Positions 46,950 to 48,138 of a DNA stretch of 48,138 nucleotides are shown in pieces (the stretch's first letter is position 1; every line of letters starts with the position of its first letter). Under the pieces are notes generated by a model. It saw only the letters and a list, made by a program, of their open reading frames with translations. It did not search any database and was not told the origin of the DNA. A program made the position numbers and the translations under genes. Origin of the DNA: CAZUGH01 sp964619785 (lineage in GTDB: Bacteria > Bacillota > Clostridia > Lachnospirales > Lachnospiraceae); contig CAZUGH010000007.1 in NCBI GenBank assembly GCA_964619785.1, positions 1 to 48,138 of the forward strand, given 5' to 3'.

Positions 46950-48138
46950 CTATTTCGTATTTACAAGTTCCTCCATACGTGTAGCAATGATTGCAATCTG
47001 CTGACCTGTTTCCTCTCCTGCTTGTCTCGTCTCGTCTCGCCGCTCAGATTTTCAACCTGCTTGGTATTCTCTGAAATCTGTTCTGACACACTCGACATAT
47101 CTGAAATCGCCTCCACGATAAACTGATTCGACACCTTTAATTCTTCCATCTCTTCGTGTACGCAATTAACAGAGGAATCTAAATCCAACAGCGATTGCTG
47201 CATTCCATCAAAATCACGGTATGTTATATCTATCTTCTCATTCTGCACGTCGATATCATTGATCATATCCGTCACGGTATGTTGTACATCATCTGACGAT
47301 GTGTGGAATTCTTTTAGCAAGCCTTCAATCTCCAACGCAGATGTCTTCGTGCTCTCTGCCAGCGTTCGAATCTATTCTGCTACGACTGCAAAGCCCTTAC
47401 CCACTTCACCAGCACGAGCTGCTTCAATGCTTGCATTAAGAGACAAAAGGTTCGTATTATCACTAACATCACTAATCATAACAAGAATCTTCTCCATTGC
47501 CTTCGCCTGTTCTTGCAAAGCAGCCATCTTATCTGCAATATATCCAGAAGTTTCTTTCATCTTCTCTGACTGTTCCTTCACATCAATCAGACGAGTGCTG
47601 CTCTCAGAAACCATTTTCCTAGTTTGTTCTGATTGTGTTGTCATGCGGACTGCCTCTTCTGTAATCGTTGAAACGGAATCTTGAATCCGCCTCGTCACTT
47701 GGCTCTGTTCTTTCAGATTCTGTGCCACCTGATTAATACCAATGGACACTTCACTCATTGCGTCCGAGGTATGAGATGCATTTACCTGCTGAATCTTCAT
47801 CGTATTTTGAATATCTTCGATATTGCTATGTATTGCTTCTCCCGCTGCCAAAATGGATTCTGCCACTTGAGTAGAGTGCACATGCTCCTTCTCTACCTCT
47901 TCCATTCGCAGTTGATTCCCAAATCGTATCCGTCGAACTGACATAACCAGATAGATACCAACCAAGAGCGTGCCAAAGAATTGCAATTCATATTCTGTAA
48001 TATTCGAAGGCGTTGTATGTCCTGTCACAACACTGTACACAATACGTGCGATTACTATGATCATTGCTAATATAAGAGATAAGCATGTCAGTTTTGGGTC
48101 ACCATAAGCTACAAGGCCTGCCAATATTGGGAAAATAT
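46950..48138 (-). pseudogene. Methyl-accepting chemotaxis protein, interrupted (5' end outside window)
   Basis: The frame enters the window at 48138 (IFPILAGLVAYGD) with membrane segments (LSLILAMIIVIARIVYSV, LQFFGTLLVGIYLVMSV) and runs into the cytoplasmic signalling domain. The hairpin tip is TNLLSLNASIEAARAGEVGK, then GFAVVAE. The next codon is TAG (47374-47372), after which the same frame continues as IRTLAESTKTSALEIEGLLK. Other MCPs have Glu (GAG) there, so one base change explains it. Near the end a third copy of GAGAC (minus strand) shifts the frame; with two copies it would end normally (GEETGQQIAIIATRMEELVN) at a TAG at 46950-46952. The gene has two independent lesions. Confidence 0.82.
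47024..47038 (+). repeat. Three tandem copies of a 5-base repeat (GTCTC)
   Basis: GTCTC occurs three times in a row within the chemoreceptor gene (GAGAC in the coding sense). Two copies would keep the reading frame; three break it. Five-base units slip easily during replication, so the site could switch, but three copies is short for a classic phase-variable tract. Confidence 0.85.

Noticed and set aside
47372..47374. Recoding of TAG as an amino acid (for example pyrrolysine)
   Set aside because: argS, aroA, trmR and other intact genes end at TAG, and the chemoreceptor has a second, independent frame lesion.
1..48138. CRISPR arrays, tRNA or rRNA genes, riboswitches
   Set aside because: No regularly spaced repeats, cloverleaf-like sequences or long conserved leader regions were recognised by eye; intergenic regions are short. 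A covariance-model search could still find small RNAs.

Overview
The window looks like a chromosomal stretch of an anaerobic, spore-forming, low-GC Firmicute of the Clostridia, most like a Lachnospiraceae member. Support for this: a split (two-subunit) transketolase with a TalC-type transaldolase, a rubrerythrin, an uninterrupted sporulation sigma factor of the SigK type, a mltG/trmR/trhP locus ordered as in Firmicutes, a MurE carrying the DNPR motif of meso-diaminopimelate specificity, and BspA-like leucine-rich surface proteins with Big_2 domains. The taxonomic call is inference; no rRNA or tRNA gene is visible.

Layout. Almost everything is on the minus strand, so transcription runs from high to low coordinates. 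1-2.2 kb: start of a gene leaving the window, a small unknown frame and a broken FN3/transglutaminase-like surface protein. 2.3-9.3 kb: transaldolase, both transketolase subunits, aroA, argS and a DUF234-type ATPase. 9.4-14.4 kb: an arylsulfotransferase-like anchored protein, a degenerate-GGDEF/EAL protein and a beta-CASP hydrolase. 14.5-17.3 kb: carbamate kinase and a Cys-rich small gene on the plus strand, with an M15 peptidase and a membrane protein opposite. 17.2-20.1 kb: tcdA, ybaK-like, rubrerythrin, sigK and a decayed gene. 20.3-28.2 kb: an ABC-F ATPase, a damaged LysM-GH18 protein and a very large BspA-like/Big_2 protein. 28.2-36.8 kb: a yqeY remnant, an AI-2E family permease, birA, and the block trhP, trmR, a short MltG-like gene, RNase J, DUF1292, ruvX, ireB, mtaB. 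36.9-40.4 kb: an HPr-like gene on the plus strand, then thiI, iscS/nifS and rsmE. 40.5-48.1 kb: a FliD-like protein, murE, a broken carboxylesterase, an LCP protein, an NlpC/P60 protein and a broken chemoreceptor.

How it works together. The block from 28.3 to 40.4 kb is mostly RNA modification and processing (ms2t6A by MtaB, mo5U34 by TrhP/TrmR, 4-thiouridine by IscS/ThiI, m3U1498 by RsmE, RNA decay by RNase J), with TcdA and ArgRS elsewhere in the window. The right end is cell envelope (MurE, LCP, NlpC/P60). The left end is central carbon metabolism leading to aromatic amino acids (transketolase, transaldolase, EPSP synthase).

Main observations. (1) Three of the four N-gaps are flanked by the same 55 bases on both sides, the signature of de Bruijn contigs that overlap by k=55. 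Collapsing them restores a single 1621-residue surface protein and joins both halves of the esterase. The fourth gap is real. (2) Six genes or remnants are broken in ways I can localise: the FN3 protein (deletion plus frameshift), an unknown gene at 19.8-20.1 kb (several frameshifts), the LysM-GH18 protein (in-frame loss of barrel core), yqeY (only the C-terminus left), the esterase (one extra G) and the chemoreceptor (amber codon plus a third copy of a 5-bp repeat). Housekeeping genes are intact. (3) The region before sigK holds a good SigE/SigK-type promoter inside a long inverted repeat that covers the ribosome binding site. (4) An HPr-like protein lacks the phosphorylatable histidine, and the mltG locus holds only the small LysM-like part of MltG. 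I found no clearly new defence, mobile or CRISPR system.
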